In this document: in pieces, positions 6,409 to 13,536 of the stretch | How positions within the stretch are numbered: position 1 is the first letter of the stretch | Layout: each line of letters starts with the position of its first letter | Assembly: GCA_036518215.1 (NCBI GenBank) | Contig: DATDNP010000054.1 | Span: forward strand, 1 to 18,675 | From: CF-39 sp036518215 | GTDB lineage: Bacteria > Chloroflexota > Limnocylindria > P2-11E | DNA length: 18,675 nucleotides | Direction of reading: 5' to 3' | The notes under the pieces: generated by a model | Told to the model about the DNA's origin: nothing | What the model saw: only the letters and a program-made list of their open reading frames with translations | Databases searched by the model: none | Translations under genes and position numbers: made by a program

Positions 6409-6497
6409 GCAGGACGCCCCTCGCGCGGCCCGGGACATCCCCTCGCCTCGGAAATGCGTACTGCTTTATGGAACGTCTGTTGCGCATTCCGGGTAGT

Positions 6498-6523
6498 GGA
6501 ACAAGGCAGGAACTGGCACCGTT
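6498..6523 (+). promoter_or_regulatory. possible ECF-sigma-type promoter
   Basis: GGAACA (6498-6503), 16 bases, then CGTT (6520-6523) matches the GGAAC...GTT layout of ECF (SigE/SigH-like) promoters and sits 30-50 bases before the zinc-ribbon ATG at 6554. Other GGAAC words occur close by (6473 and 6509 regions), so the assignment is tentative. The gap 6409-6553 contains nothing else I can name. Confidence 0.3.
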
Positions 6524-6553
6524 CTTGTCTTCGGAAACATTGGAGGTCCCGCG

Positions 6554-6808
6554 ATGGCCGTACGTGCTGAGCTCTACTGCTACTTCTGCGGACACGGACT
6601 CGGGGAGGTCATCGTGCCGACCAAGGCACGGCGACCGACCGTCGAGCAGCTCCGTACCGCTTATTCGCGACCCGGTCGCGAAGCTCCCGGGTGGAGCGAC
6701 GCCGACCAGCCGCTTTGCCCGCGCTGCGGCGGACAGCTGTTCCTCGAGCGCTTCGAGCACGAGGTCGTGCGCGGCGCCGATCGACGCGTCCTGAAGCGCG
6801 CGAGCTAG
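6554..6808 (+). CDS. small zinc-ribbon protein
   Basis: 84 residues, ATG with SD GGAGG about 8 bases upstream. It carries two knuckles, C9-Y-F-C12 and C55-P-R-C58 (CPRCGG), separated by 42 residues; this is a four-Cys zinc-ribbon layout. The second knuckle is followed by a strand (QLFLERFEHEVV) and a basic tail. Small proteins of this kind may bind nucleic acid or act as adaptors, but no specific family is recognised. A strong terminator follows 24 bases after the stop, so the unit is probably a single-gene transcript, possibly from an ECF-type promoter. Confidence 0.78.
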   Translation: MAVRAELYCYFCGHGLGEVIVPTKARRPTVEQLRTAYSRPGREAPGWSDADQPLCPRCGGQLFLERFEHEVVRGADRRVLKRAS

Positions 6809-6831
6809 GCGACCCTCGGAAGTACCCCGCG

Positions 6832-6864
6832 ACGGCCGCGACGCAAGTCGCGGCCGTTCGTTTT
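6832..6864 (+). terminator. intrinsic terminator after zinc-ribbon gene
   Basis: Perfect 11-bp stem ACGGCCGCGAC/GTCGCGGCCGT with a GCAA tetraloop, followed by TCGTTTT. This is the clearest terminator in the window. It ends only 3 bases before the GTG (6868) proposed for the LuxR-type gene. Confidence 0.85.
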
Positions 6865-6867
6865 CGC

Positions 6868-7233
6868 GTGTCCGCACGCGGTGTCCTGTGGCTCGTGCTC
6901 GGCGGATTCGTCGGATGGTCGTGGGCACGCGGCGTCCTCGAGTCGCGTGCGGCGTCCGATGGCCTCACCGATCGCCAGGCCGAGATCCTCACCCTCGTCG
7001 CGAGCGGCATGAGCTCGAAGGAGATCGCGCTGCACACCGGCATCTCAGAGCATTCGGTGAACACACACATCCGGCGCGCCACACGGACGCTCGGCGTCGG
7101 CACGCGCGCCGCCGCGGCCGCGGTCGTGACGAGGAAGCGGCGTCAGGCCGGGACGCCCGCGAGACCGAGACGGTCGGCGACGCCCTCGAGCGCGGTGACG
7201 ACCTCCGCGACGAGCTCGTCGAATGGCACCTGA
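6868..7233 (+). CDS. membrane-anchored LuxR-type helix-turn-helix protein
   Basis: 121 residues from GTG 6868. Residues 5-22 (GVLWLVLGGFVGWSWARG) form one short hydrophobic anchor; residues 32-90 are a LuxR/GerE-type DNA-binding domain (LTDRQAEILTLVASGMSSKEIA, then TGISEHSVNTHIRR as the recognition region). There is no receiver or ligand domain, so it is not a classical two-component regulator; tethering to the membrane is inferred from the N-terminal helix. The last 30 residues are low-complexity Ser/Thr/Ala/Arg and overlap the 3' end of the opposite HD gene by 91 bases, so the C-terminus may be fortuitous or a frameshift may be hidden. The start is uncertain: a GTG at 6895 would remove half the anchor. 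No SD is seen, and a terminator lies directly upstream. Confidence 0.7.
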   Translation: MSARGVLWLVLGGFVGWSWARGVLESRAASDGLTDRQAEILTLVASGMSSKEIALHTGISEHSVNTHIRRATRTLGVGTRAAAAAVVTRKRRQAGTPARPRRSATPSSAVTTSATSSSNGT

Positions 7234-7703
7234 AGATCCTCGGCACCCTTCAGCATCATCTCGCGGCTCACCGCGCGCGCGAAGGCCTTGTCCTTCATCT
7301 TCTTGCGGACGGCCGAGGCGTCCACGTCGCGCACGGCCTTCGACGGCCGGACGAGCGCGACCGCGGTCACGAAACCCGTGAGCTCGTCGACCGCGTAGAG
7401 CGTCTTCTCCATCGCCGTGACGCGCGGCACGCCGGTGTGATCGCCATGCGACTGGATCGCGTGCACGATCGGTCCCGGGACACCAGCCTGCTCGAGGATC
7501 GGCTTGCCGTTCTGCGGATGGCCCTCAGGGTCGCGTTCGTAATCGAAGTCGTGCAGCAGCCCCGTGACGGCCCAGGTCTCCTCGTCCTCACCGAACGTGC
7601 GAGCGAAGTGCCGCATGGCCGCCTCGACCGCGAGCCCGTGCTTCCGCAGGCTGTCGGACTTCGTGTGCTCGCAGAGCAGCTCCCAGGCCTCGTCGCGTGT
7701 CAT
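7143..7703 (-). CDS. HD-domain metal-dependent phosphohydrolase family protein
   Basis: 186 residues. The HD signature is H22 (RKHGLAVE), H51-D52 (GLLHDFDYERDP), His residues 81 and 86 (VHAIQSHGDH) and D106 (YAVDELTG), the usual set of metal ligands. Single-domain HD proteins hydrolyse nucleotides or other phosphoesters; substrate is unknown here. Single-domain proteins with HDFDYE and GHP(Q/E)NG stretches are commonly annotated only as HD superfamily. Start: ATG 7703 has GAGGGGAG six bases upstream; a TTG two codons earlier is disfavoured. It is divergent from the HesB-type gene with 47 bases between starts, and convergent with the LuxR-type gene. Confidence 0.88.
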   Translation of the reverse strand: MTRDEAWELLCEHTKSDSLRKHGLAVEAAMRHFARTFGEDEETWAVTGLLHDFDYERDPEGHPQNGKPILEQAGVPGPIVHAIQSHGDHTGVPRVTAMEKTLYAVDELTGFVTAVALVRPSKAVRDVDASAVRKKMKDKAFARAVSREMMLKGAEDLQVPFDELVAEVVTALEGVADRLGLAGVPA

Positions 7704-7734
7704 CGCCAACTCCCCTCACAGCGTGTGCGGCAGA

Positions 7735-7743
7735 TGCTAGGCT
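7735..7743. promoter_or_regulatory. overlapping divergent -10 elements
   Basis: On the plus strand TAGGCT (7738-7743) is a -10-like hexamer whose expected +1 falls at about 7750-7751, exactly at the GTG of the HesB-type gene, suggesting a leaderless transcript. On the minus strand TAGCAT (7740-7735) could serve the HD gene with a leader of roughly 25 bases. The -35 regions are not recognisable, so both are proposals. Confidence 0.4.
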
Positions 7744-7750
7744 CGTCATC

Positions 7751-8062
7751 GTGATCGAGCTCACACCCATGGCCGCCGGCAAGCTGCGCGAGCTCCGCGG
7801 TGACGACCCGACCCGCGCGTTCCTTCGCGTGTACGTCGCGGGCCGGAGCTGCTGCGGCATGCAGTACGGCCTCTCGTTCGACGAGCAGGCCGAGGGCGAC
7901 GACGCCGTGAGCGAGGCGGAGGGCATCAAGGTCGCGATCGACTCGCAAAGCCTTCCGTATTGCGAGGGGGCCGTCGTCGATTACGTGCAGGCCGACCTCG
8001 GCGAGGGATTCGTCGTTCGGAACGAGCGCTTCTCCGGCGGCGGCTGCTCCTGCGGGCGCTGA
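7751..8062 (+). CDS. HesB/IscA-type iron-sulfur cluster assembly protein
   Basis: A-type Fe-S carrier of 103 residues, the usual length. The three cluster-ligand Cys are at C35 (GRSCCGMQYGLSF), C99 and C101 (GGGCSCG), with the family's 63-residue gap and CxC tail; an extra C34 precedes the first. It is cytoplasmic and would hand [2Fe-2S] or [4Fe-4S] clusters to apoproteins. GTG 7751 is the natural start (VIELTPMAAGKL); no SD is seen, and a -10-like TAGGCT 7 bases upstream suggests leaderless translation. A 6-bp hairpin (8052-8068, GCGGGC/GCCCGC) spans the stop codon. No isc/suf operon partner is adjacent; complex I, a large Fe-S enzyme, is encoded at the left end but not linked by operon. Confidence 0.92.
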   Translation: MIELTPMAAGKLRELRGDDPTRAFLRVYVAGRSCCGMQYGLSFDEQAEGDDAVSEAEGIKVAIDSQSLPYCEGAVVDYVQADLGEGFVVRNERFSGGGCSCGR

Positions 8063-8068
8063 GCCCGC
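8052..8068 (+). terminator. hairpin across the HesB-type stop codon
   Basis: GCGGGC/GCCCGC with loop GCTGA, which contains the stop codon. Short, and without a T-run, so it is a weak terminator candidate; it may only reflect GC-rich sequence. Confidence 0.2.
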
Positions 8069-8095
8069 GATAGGCGCGCGCCGCCCGGGCACCTC

Positions 8096-8272
8096 ATGAC
8101 CGGCTGCGGCTGCCTCCTCCTCGTCGGCGTGATCGTCGGCCTCATCGTGTTCATGCTGTTCGGCTCGACCGACCCCGGCGAGCCCGTCGAGCAGATCGTC
8201 GCGCTCGCCGTCCTATGCGGGATGTCGGGTGTGCCACTCCGTCGCGCGCTCGTACGCGTTCGCGACGCGTAG
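8096..8272 (+). CDS. possible small single-pass membrane protein, 58 aa
   Basis: ATG 8096 to TAG 8270-8272 gives 58 residues: MTGCGC, then a 16-residue hydrophobic helix (LLLVGVIVGLIVFMLF), a short acidic stretch (DPGEPVEQ) and an Arg-rich tail. The CGC before the helix could be acylated or metal-binding, though it is not a lipobox. The last 60 bases overlap the end of the opposite-strand amidase gene, so the tail residues may carry no meaning. No good SD is visible; it starts 33 bases after the HesB-type stop and could be cotranscribed. Small one-helix proteins like this are common and often unannotated. Moderate to low confidence. Confidence 0.4.
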   Translation: MTGCGCLLLVGVIVGLIVFMLFGSTDPGEPVEQIVALAVLCGMSGVPLRRALVRVRDA

Positions 8273-9691
8273 GAGGAGCGCCTCGCGCCACGGAGCCGCG
8301 GCGAGCTGAAGGCCGATCGGAAGGCCAGCCCGCGTGAAGCCGCACGGGATCGAGACAGCCGGCAGGCCGGTGAGATTGAACGGCGACGTGTTCGGCGTGA
8401 GGCGCGCGGCCTGCGCCGTCGCGTCCTGGCCCTCTCGCGGAGGCGCTGCGATCGGCGTCGTCGGCGACAGGATCACGTCGTGCTCCGCGAGCGCGTCGCA
8501 CCACGCGCGGTGGACGATGTCCCGGTCGCGACGCGCCTGCGCGTACTGCGTCTTCGTGATCGTTTCGGCGACCGCGAGGCGCGCCCGCACCGCGTCGCCG
8601 TAGTCCTGAGGCCGGCGCGCGAGATCCTCCGCGTGATACGTCGCCGCGTCGACGCTGATGATCGCGCGCTGCGCATCGCGCAGGAGCGCGGCGTGGGGGA
8701 GCGGCGCTTCGGTCACGCGCGCGCCGAGGCCGCGCAGAACGAGCGCGGCATCGCGCACGGCGCGCTCGACCTCCGGGTCGCACTCGTCGAAGAAGTGGAC
8801 CGTCGGCACGAGGATCCGCACGCCACGCACGCTCGCATCGATGTCGCGCACGTAGTCGTCGACCGGCACGTCCGCGGACACCGGATCGCGCGCGTCGTAT
8901 CCGGCGAGCACGCCGAGCGCGAGCGCGAGATCGCGCACGGTCCGCGCGAGCGGACCCGCGTGGTCGAGCGTCCACGACAGCGGGATCGCGCCGTGAAGGC
9001 TGACTCGTCCGTACGTCGGCTTGATCCCCGCGACGCCGCAGAGCGCCGCGGGGATGCGTATCGATCCGCCGGTGTCGCTGCCCGGCGACACGAAGCACAT
9101 CCCCGTCGCGACCGCGATCGCGCTGCCGCCGCTCGAGCCGCCGGGGACGCGCGTCCGGTCCCACGGATTCTTCGCCGCACCGAAGTGCGCGTTCTGATTC
9201 GTGACGCCGAACGCCCACTCGTGAAGATTCGTCTTCCCGACGCACACCGCACCCGCCGCCGAGAGTCGCGCGGCGACGGCGCTGTCCTCCGTGGGGACGC
9301 GCTCGGCGAAGATGCGCGAGCCGGCGGTCGTGCGGACGCCGGCCGTGTCGAACAGGTCCTTCAGCGCGATGGGGATCCCGTGGAGCGGACCGCGGTCGAC
9401 GCCACGCGCGAGCTCCTCGTCCGCCGTGCGCGCGTCGCGCAGCGCTGTCTCCGTCGTACGCGTGATGAACGCGGCGAGCTCGCGGTCGAGACGCTCGATG
9501 CGCGCGAGGCACGCGTGGGTGAGCTCGACCGACGAGACGCTGCGTGCGCGCAGCAGGGCCGCCGCCTCGGTGACGGAACGGAACGCGAGCTCCTCGATGA
9601 CGCGATGGTACGAGCGTGTATCGTCGGCCGCGGTGAGCGATCGCTCATTCGTCAGATTCGGCGGTCTCGCCGCGATGCTCCTCGCCCTCAC
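8213..9691 (-). CDS. amidase-signature family amidase
   Basis: Ser-cisSer-Lys amidase (GatA/fatty-acid-amide-hydrolase clan). Numbering from the Val at 9601, the triad is K81 (ALKDLFDTAG), S156 (VPGGSSGGS) and S180 (GSDTGGSIRIP); the C-terminal NLTGLPAVSIPCGF motif is also typical. The core from 9601 is 462 residues, normal for a stand-alone amidase. It is probably cytoplasmic and the substrate is unknown; no gatB or gatC is adjacent, which argues against tRNA amidotransferase. The start is a problem: homology-like sequence begins near 9601, but between 9601 and 9691 there is no ATG, GTG or TTG in frame. The nearest canonical start, GTG 9691, adds 30 residues and would overlap the divergent gene's 5' end by 59 bases. 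The stop overlaps the small ORF at 8096. Confidence 0.9.
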   Translation of the reverse strand: MRARSIAARPPNLTNERSLTAADDTRSYHRVIEELAFRSVTEAAALLRARSVSSVELTHACLARIERLDRELAAFITRTTETALRDARTADEELARGVDRGPLHGIPIALKDLFDTAGVRTTAGSRIFAERVPTEDSAVAARLSAAGAVCVGKTNLHEWAFGVTNQNAHFGAAKNPWDRTRVPGGSSGGSAIAVATGMCFVSPGSDTGGSIRIPAALCGVAGIKPTYGRVSLHGAIPLSWTLDHAGPLARTVRDLALALGVLAGYDARDPVSADVPVDDYVRDIDASVRGVRILVPTVHFFDECDPEVERAVRDAALVLRGLGARVTEAPLPHAALLRDAQRAIISVDAATYHAEDLARRPQDYGDAVRARLAVAETITKTQYAQARRDRDIVHRAWCDALAEHDVILSPTTPIAAPPREGQDATAQAARLTPNTSPFNLTGLPAVSIPCGFTRAGLPIGLQLAAAPWREALLLRVANAYERATEWHTRHPA

Positions 9692-10247
9692 GTCCTGGCT
9701 CGCCGTGGGCGCGTACAACGTTCTCGCGCGCGGCGGCGAGGACGAGGTCGGGATGGAGATGTTCGGACTGCTCGTCGCGCTCGCCGCCGCGTGGTCGCTC
9801 TTCGCGATCGTCGCGGTGCACTGGACGTTCCGCGGGCTCGGTGAGGCGTGGTCGTTCTTCGCCATGCTCGTCGGTCTCGCCGCGGCGTTCGCGACGATGA
9901 CGGCCGCGCTCTTTCCGATCGCGTTCACACGCGCCGTCCTCGGGCGTCCGCTCGATCCCGCGCAGCCATTCCCGGTCTCGGTCGCGGCCACGGATCCCCT
10001 CGGGGTCATGAGCCTCGGCGCGACGGGTCTGTACCTGCTCATCCTCGCGCTGCTCCTGTGGCGTGGTGGCATGCCGCGCCGTCTCGCCGCGCTCGCCCTC
10101 ATCGGGGGCGCCGCGCTCGTCGCGGGGTTCTTCGCCGCGCTCGGCGCTCAGGCGTCCGCCGTGACGCTCGCCGACGTCATCGGCGCTGCGGTGGCCGCGC
10201 CCTTCTTCTGGATCTGGATCGGCGTGCTCCTCCGTCGTCGCGCGTAG
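9633..10247 (+). CDS. six-helix integral membrane protein, unknown function
   Basis: 204 residues from GTG 9633. Six hydrophobic helices at about 9-28, 41-62, 72-95, 122-143, 150-171 and 178-199, ending in a basic LLRRRA tail; N- and C-termini are probably cytoplasmic. The loop between helices 3 and 4 (LGRPLDPAQPFPVSVAATDPLG) is the longest. The pattern resembles DUF998-like membrane proteins, but I cannot confirm that. A TATCGT hexamer at 9619-9624 would place the transcript start within a few bases of the GTG, so it may be leaderless; ATG 9597 is an alternative start. Divergent from the amidase gene and followed after 38 bases by the GH3 gene on the same strand, with which it may be cotranscribed. 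Confidence 0.8.
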   Translation: MSDRSFVRFGGLAAMLLALTSWLAVGAYNVLARGGEDEVGMEMFGLLVALAAAWSLFAIVAVHWTFRGLGEAWSFFAMLVGLAAAFATMTAALFPIAFTRAVLGRPLDPAQPFPVSVAATDPLGVMSLGATGLYLLILALLLWRGGMPRRLAALALIGGAALVAGFFAALGAQASAVTLADVIGAAVAAPFFWIWIGVLLRRRA

Positions 10248-10285
10248 CACCGTCACGCGCTTCCCGCGGGCGAGTTGAGCGTGTG

Positions 10286-11875
10286 ATGGATCTCTCCGAA
10301 CAGGTCGGACAGCTTCTCGTCGCGCTTCCGACCGATGCGATGCCGCTCGCTCGCTTCGTCGAAGAGGCGCCCGTCGGGGGCTTCCTCCTTCCGAACGAAA
10401 CGCGCGGGTCGGCGCGCGTCGTCGCGCGCGCCATCGCGGCGGCGCAGGAGCGCGCGCTCGCGCGGAGCGGGCAGCCGCTGTTCATCGCGGCCGACCAAGA
10501 GGGCGGTGACATGAGCTTCTTCCGTGGCGAGGTCACGGAGATCCCGTCGAACATGGCGATCGCCGCGACCGGCGACGCGACCGCGGCGCGCGAGGCCGCG
10601 CTCATCGTCGCGAACGATCTGCGCGCGATCGGCATCAACTGGGACTTCGCGCCGGTGGTCGACGTGAACACCGACGCGGGGAATCCGGTCATCGGGGTGC
10701 GCTCGTACGGCGACGATCCCGCGGTGGTGGCCGCGTTCGCGGCCGAGGCCGTCGCGGGCTACCAAGCGCGCGGCATCCTCGCGTGCGCGAAGCACTTTCC
10801 CGGTCACGGCGACACGCACCTCGACTCGCACGTCGCGATGCCCGTCGTCGCGCACGATCGGGAGCGGCTCGACGGGGTGGAGCTCGTGCCGTTCCGCGCC
10901 GTGATCGCCGCCGGCGTCGCGAGCGTCATGAGCGCGCACCTGCTCGCGCCGGCGCTCGACCCGTCACGTCCCGCGACCCTCTCGGCGCCGATCCTCACGG
11001 ACCTGCTCCGCGGGGAGCTCGGCTTCGACGGCCTCACGGTCACGGACGCGATGCCGATGGGCGCGATCTCGAGGGCGTGGGACGAGGGGGAGGCCGCCAT
11101 CGCCGCGATCAACGCCGGTGCGGACGTCGTGCTCGGCGGGCGCGGCCTGGCGCGTCATCGGCGCGTGCATCGCGCGCTCCTCGCCGCCGTGCGCGACGGT
11201 CGGATCCCACGCGCGCGGTTCGTCGACGCGCTCGCGCGCGTCGCGCGCGCGAAGGCGCGCATCGCGACGAGCGAGAGCGGTGGACGCGTCGGCACGGCCG
11301 GCGATCGTGCGCGCGCCCTCGCGCTCGCGCGGCGCTCGATCACGATCGTCCGCGACGACCCGCAGATCCTGCCGCTGGCGCGCGATCTCGGCGACCGCCT
11401 CGTCGTGCTGAGCCCGGCCGGCTCGCGCGCGACGAAGATGGAGCTTTGGCACGCGCGTCCGTCGGCGCTCGGTGCCGAGATCGCAGACCGGGTGCGCGGC
11501 GCGGTGGACATCCCGATCTCCTATCCGTTGTCGCGGTCGGAGCGCGCGGCCGTCACGCGCGCGGCGCGCCGCGCCGAGGTCATCGTCGTCGGCACATTGA
11601 ACGCGGCCATCGATCCGTCACAGCTCACGCTCGTCCGTCGCCTCTGCGAGGAGACGAAGGCGCGCGTCGTCGTGGTCGCGCTCCGCGGTCCATACGACGT
11701 GCTGCGGATGCCGTGGGCGCCGACCGTCGTGTGCGCGTACTCGAGCGCCGCGCCGTCGTTGCGCGCCGTCGCCGAGGTGCTCACCGGCGAGCAGCTCGCG
11801 CGTGGCGCGCTCCCGGTCGCGCTACCGCTGCCGCGTCACGTCGCCGCGCCCCAGGCTCGACGCACGAGCGCATAG
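10286..11875 (+). CDS. GH3 glycoside hydrolase (beta-N-acetylhexosaminidase/NagZ-like)
   Basis: 529 residues. The first 330 or so form a GH3 TIM barrel: IAADQEGGDM (D70), the signature KHFPGHGDTHLDSH (K169-H170, H174, D176, H178) and the nucleophile Asp at D254 (TVTDAMPMGAI). The GHGDTH loop with its His-Asp pair is the mark of N-acetylglucosaminidase-type GH3 enzymes, which recycle peptidoglycan or cleave chitin-derived sugars. Residues 350-529 resemble the alpha/beta second domain of two-domain NagZ enzymes (Bacillus type), ending VALPLPRHV. No signal peptide, so it is cytoplasmic as read. ATG 10286 is immediately preceded by an in-frame GTG; the SD is weak. The 3' end overlaps the convergent glycosidase by 40 bases. 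Confidence 0.9.
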   Translation: MDLSEQVGQLLVALPTDAMPLARFVEEAPVGGFLLPNETRGSARVVARAIAAAQERALARSGQPLFIAADQEGGDMSFFRGEVTEIPSNMAIAATGDATAAREAALIVANDLRAIGINWDFAPVVDVNTDAGNPVIGVRSYGDDPAVVAAFAAEAVAGYQARGILACAKHFPGHGDTHLDSHVAMPVVAHDRERLDGVELVPFRAVIAAGVASVMSAHLLAPALDPSRPATLSAPILTDLLRGELGFDGLTVTDAMPMGAISRAWDEGEAAIAAINAGADVVLGGRGLARHRRVHRALLAAVRDGRIPRARFVDALARVARAKARIATSESGGRVGTAGDRARALALARRSITIVRDDPQILPLARDLGDRLVVLSPAGSRATKMELWHARPSALGAEIADRVRGAVDIPISYPLSRSERAAVTRAARRAEVIVVGTLNAAIDPSQLTLVRRLCEETKARVVVVALRGPYDVLRMPWAPTVVCAYSSAAPSLRAVAEVLTGEQLARGALPVALPLPRHVAAPQARRTSA

Positions 11876-13536
11876 TCCGTCTCGTCGAGGGCTTCGCCGC
11901 TGCGGTCGATGTGCGTCGCGTAGTAGAGGCTCGGGACGCCCAGCTCTCGCTGCCGTGACACGTACGCGCGCCAGGTGGCGCGATCGGGCAACGCCCAGTT
12001 GTCCGTCTCGATGAGGTGCTCGGGAAGCGCCGCGCGCGCGACGCGCGCGCGATGGACCATGTGCTCGACGAGGGGCGCCCCGGCGCGGTGGTCGTAGAGG
12101 CGCATCACGTCGTTCAAGCGCACCATGTCGGTGACGTCGGCGAAGTACGGATTCGCGGTGTGCGTGACGACGAGCGCATCGGGCTTCGTGCGCTTGACCT
12201 CGTCGTACACGATCTCGAGCAACCGGTGCAGGAGCTCGATGCCCCATAGGCGCCCTCGGCGGCGCAGCCGCGGACCGCTCGGGGTCTGGCCGGTGAAGTC
12301 GATCTTGAGACCGTCGGCGTCGTAGCCGTCCCGACCGACGAGCCGGCGCACCGATGCGCGCAGCGTCGCCTCGTACGCGGCGTTCGTCGGATCGGCGGCG
12401 ATGACGGTGCCGTCCGCCGTCCGGATGCACTGCTCGGGATCGAGACCCTCGGCATCCCAGGCCTTCCACCAGAGGAGCACGCGCTGTCCGCGCTCGTGGC
12501 GGCGGGCGATCCATCGGGCGAGGTCGGGCCACTTCGTCTCGTCGGCCTCGCACGTCCCGTACGCGCGCTGCCACTTGTCGTCGATGACGATCGTCCCGGG
12601 CACGAGGCCTTTTCGCTCGAGCAGATCGAGCCACTCGTCGTACCGCGATGCGCGGGACTCCGCGGGCGCCGTCTCGGGCGGGTCGGCCGACGCGCACTGC
12701 GCGCCCCATCCGCAGAAGATCGGCCGCGCCCACCAGTCCGCGGGCTCGGCGATCTGCGTCGGCACGAGGGAGCGCTCGCGAAGCCACGCGGTATGCGTCG
12801 CGATCGCGTCGTACGGATCGGCGGCATCGAGGCGGACGACGACCGCGGGCGCGGTGAAGGCTCCGCGCACGCGCGTCTCGCCCTCGTACTCGAGCGCGAG
12901 CGAGAACCCGTCCTCGAGAGCGTCGTACTCGAGCGACGTGAAGGTGTGCGCCCCCGGCTCCGTCGCGAGCGCGAGCGACGCCCACGGTCCGGCCGGGAGC
13001 GTGTCCTGCGGCGTCGCGTCCGCGAACGCGAAGAGGAACGGCGGCGGCGTGAAGAACCAGTGACCGCGCGCCGGTGACGATGCGCCCGACGCCTCGATGA
13101 CGGCGGACGCGCTCGCGCTCTGCACGACGCGCTCGGGTAGCGACGGCGACGGCGAGAAGAGGCCCGCGCCGCGCGAGCGGCTCCGGACGCGTCCCGCGCC
13201 GAGCCGGCGCCAGGCCGTCGAGCGGCCGCCGAGGAGACGCACGGTCGTGAGCGCGCCGTCGCCTTCGATCTCCGTGCGCACGACGAGCTCATCGCGCGCG
13301 CATTCGAGGCGGATCGTCTTGCGCCGCCACGGACCGCCGCTCGTCTCGACGACGACGGTATCTCCGATCACGCTGCGGATCCGCACGGCGGTCGTGACGT
13401 CGAGCGCCGAAAGGGTGTCGAGGTCCGCGGCGAGCGCGAGCTCGAGGACCGGACGCCCGCGCGCGTCCTCGACGGTCGCGAGCGGCCGCTCCTCGTCGAC
13501 GACGACGCGGTAGCGCGCGCGCTCGACGGTCAGCAC
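11836..13536 (-). CDS. glycoside hydrolase, clan-D-like alpha-glycosidase (GH36/GH31-like)
   Basis: 566 residues. Residues 1-240 are beta-rich, like the N-terminal sandwich of GH36/GH31 enzymes; 255-566 form a TIM barrel. Visible signatures: WGAQC (276-281), TIVIDDKWQRAYG with D319-D320-W322, GQRVLLWWKAW (350-360), DGLKIDFTG with D413 as probable nucleophile, and LIETDNW with D512 as candidate acid/base. This pattern fits retaining alpha-galactosidase or alpha-glucosidase relatives, but the exact family and sugar are not certain. No signal peptide. It starts at GTG 13536, 7 bases inside the end of the alpha-mannosidase gene, so it is translationally coupled and last in the ROK-gmhA-GH38 operon. 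It probably removes a side-chain sugar from the glycan whose mannose is released by the GH38 enzyme. Confidence 0.82.
   Translation of the reverse strand: MLTVERARYRVVVDEERPLATVEDARGRPVLELALAADLDTLSALDVTTAVRIRSVIGDTVVVETSGGPWRRKTIRLECARDELVVRTEIEGDGALTTVRLLGGRSTAWRRLGAGRVRSRSRGAGLFSPSPSLPERVVQSASASAVIEASGASSPARGHWFFTPPPFLFAFADATPQDTLPAGPWASLALATEPGAHTFTSLEYDALEDGFSLALEYEGETRVRGAFTAPAVVVRLDAADPYDAIATHTAWLRERSLVPTQIAEPADWWARPIFCGWGAQCASADPPETAPAESRASRYDEWLDLLERKGLVPGTIVIDDKWQRAYGTCEADETKWPDLARWIARRHERGQRVLLWWKAWDAEGLDPEQCIRTADGTVIAADPTNAAYEATLRASVRRLVGRDGYDADGLKIDFTGQTPSGPRLRRRGRLWGIELLHRLLEIVYDEVKRTKPDALVVTHTANPYFADVTDMVRLNDVMRLYDHRAGAPLVEHMVHRARVARAALPEHLIETDNWALPDRATWRAYVSRQRELGVPSLYYATHIDRSGEALDETDYALVRRAWGAAT

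Noticed and set aside
8480..9844. 454-codon open frame on the plus strand
   Set aside because: Antisense to the amidase and Arg-rich; no SD or domain, and the amidase triad lies on the other strand.
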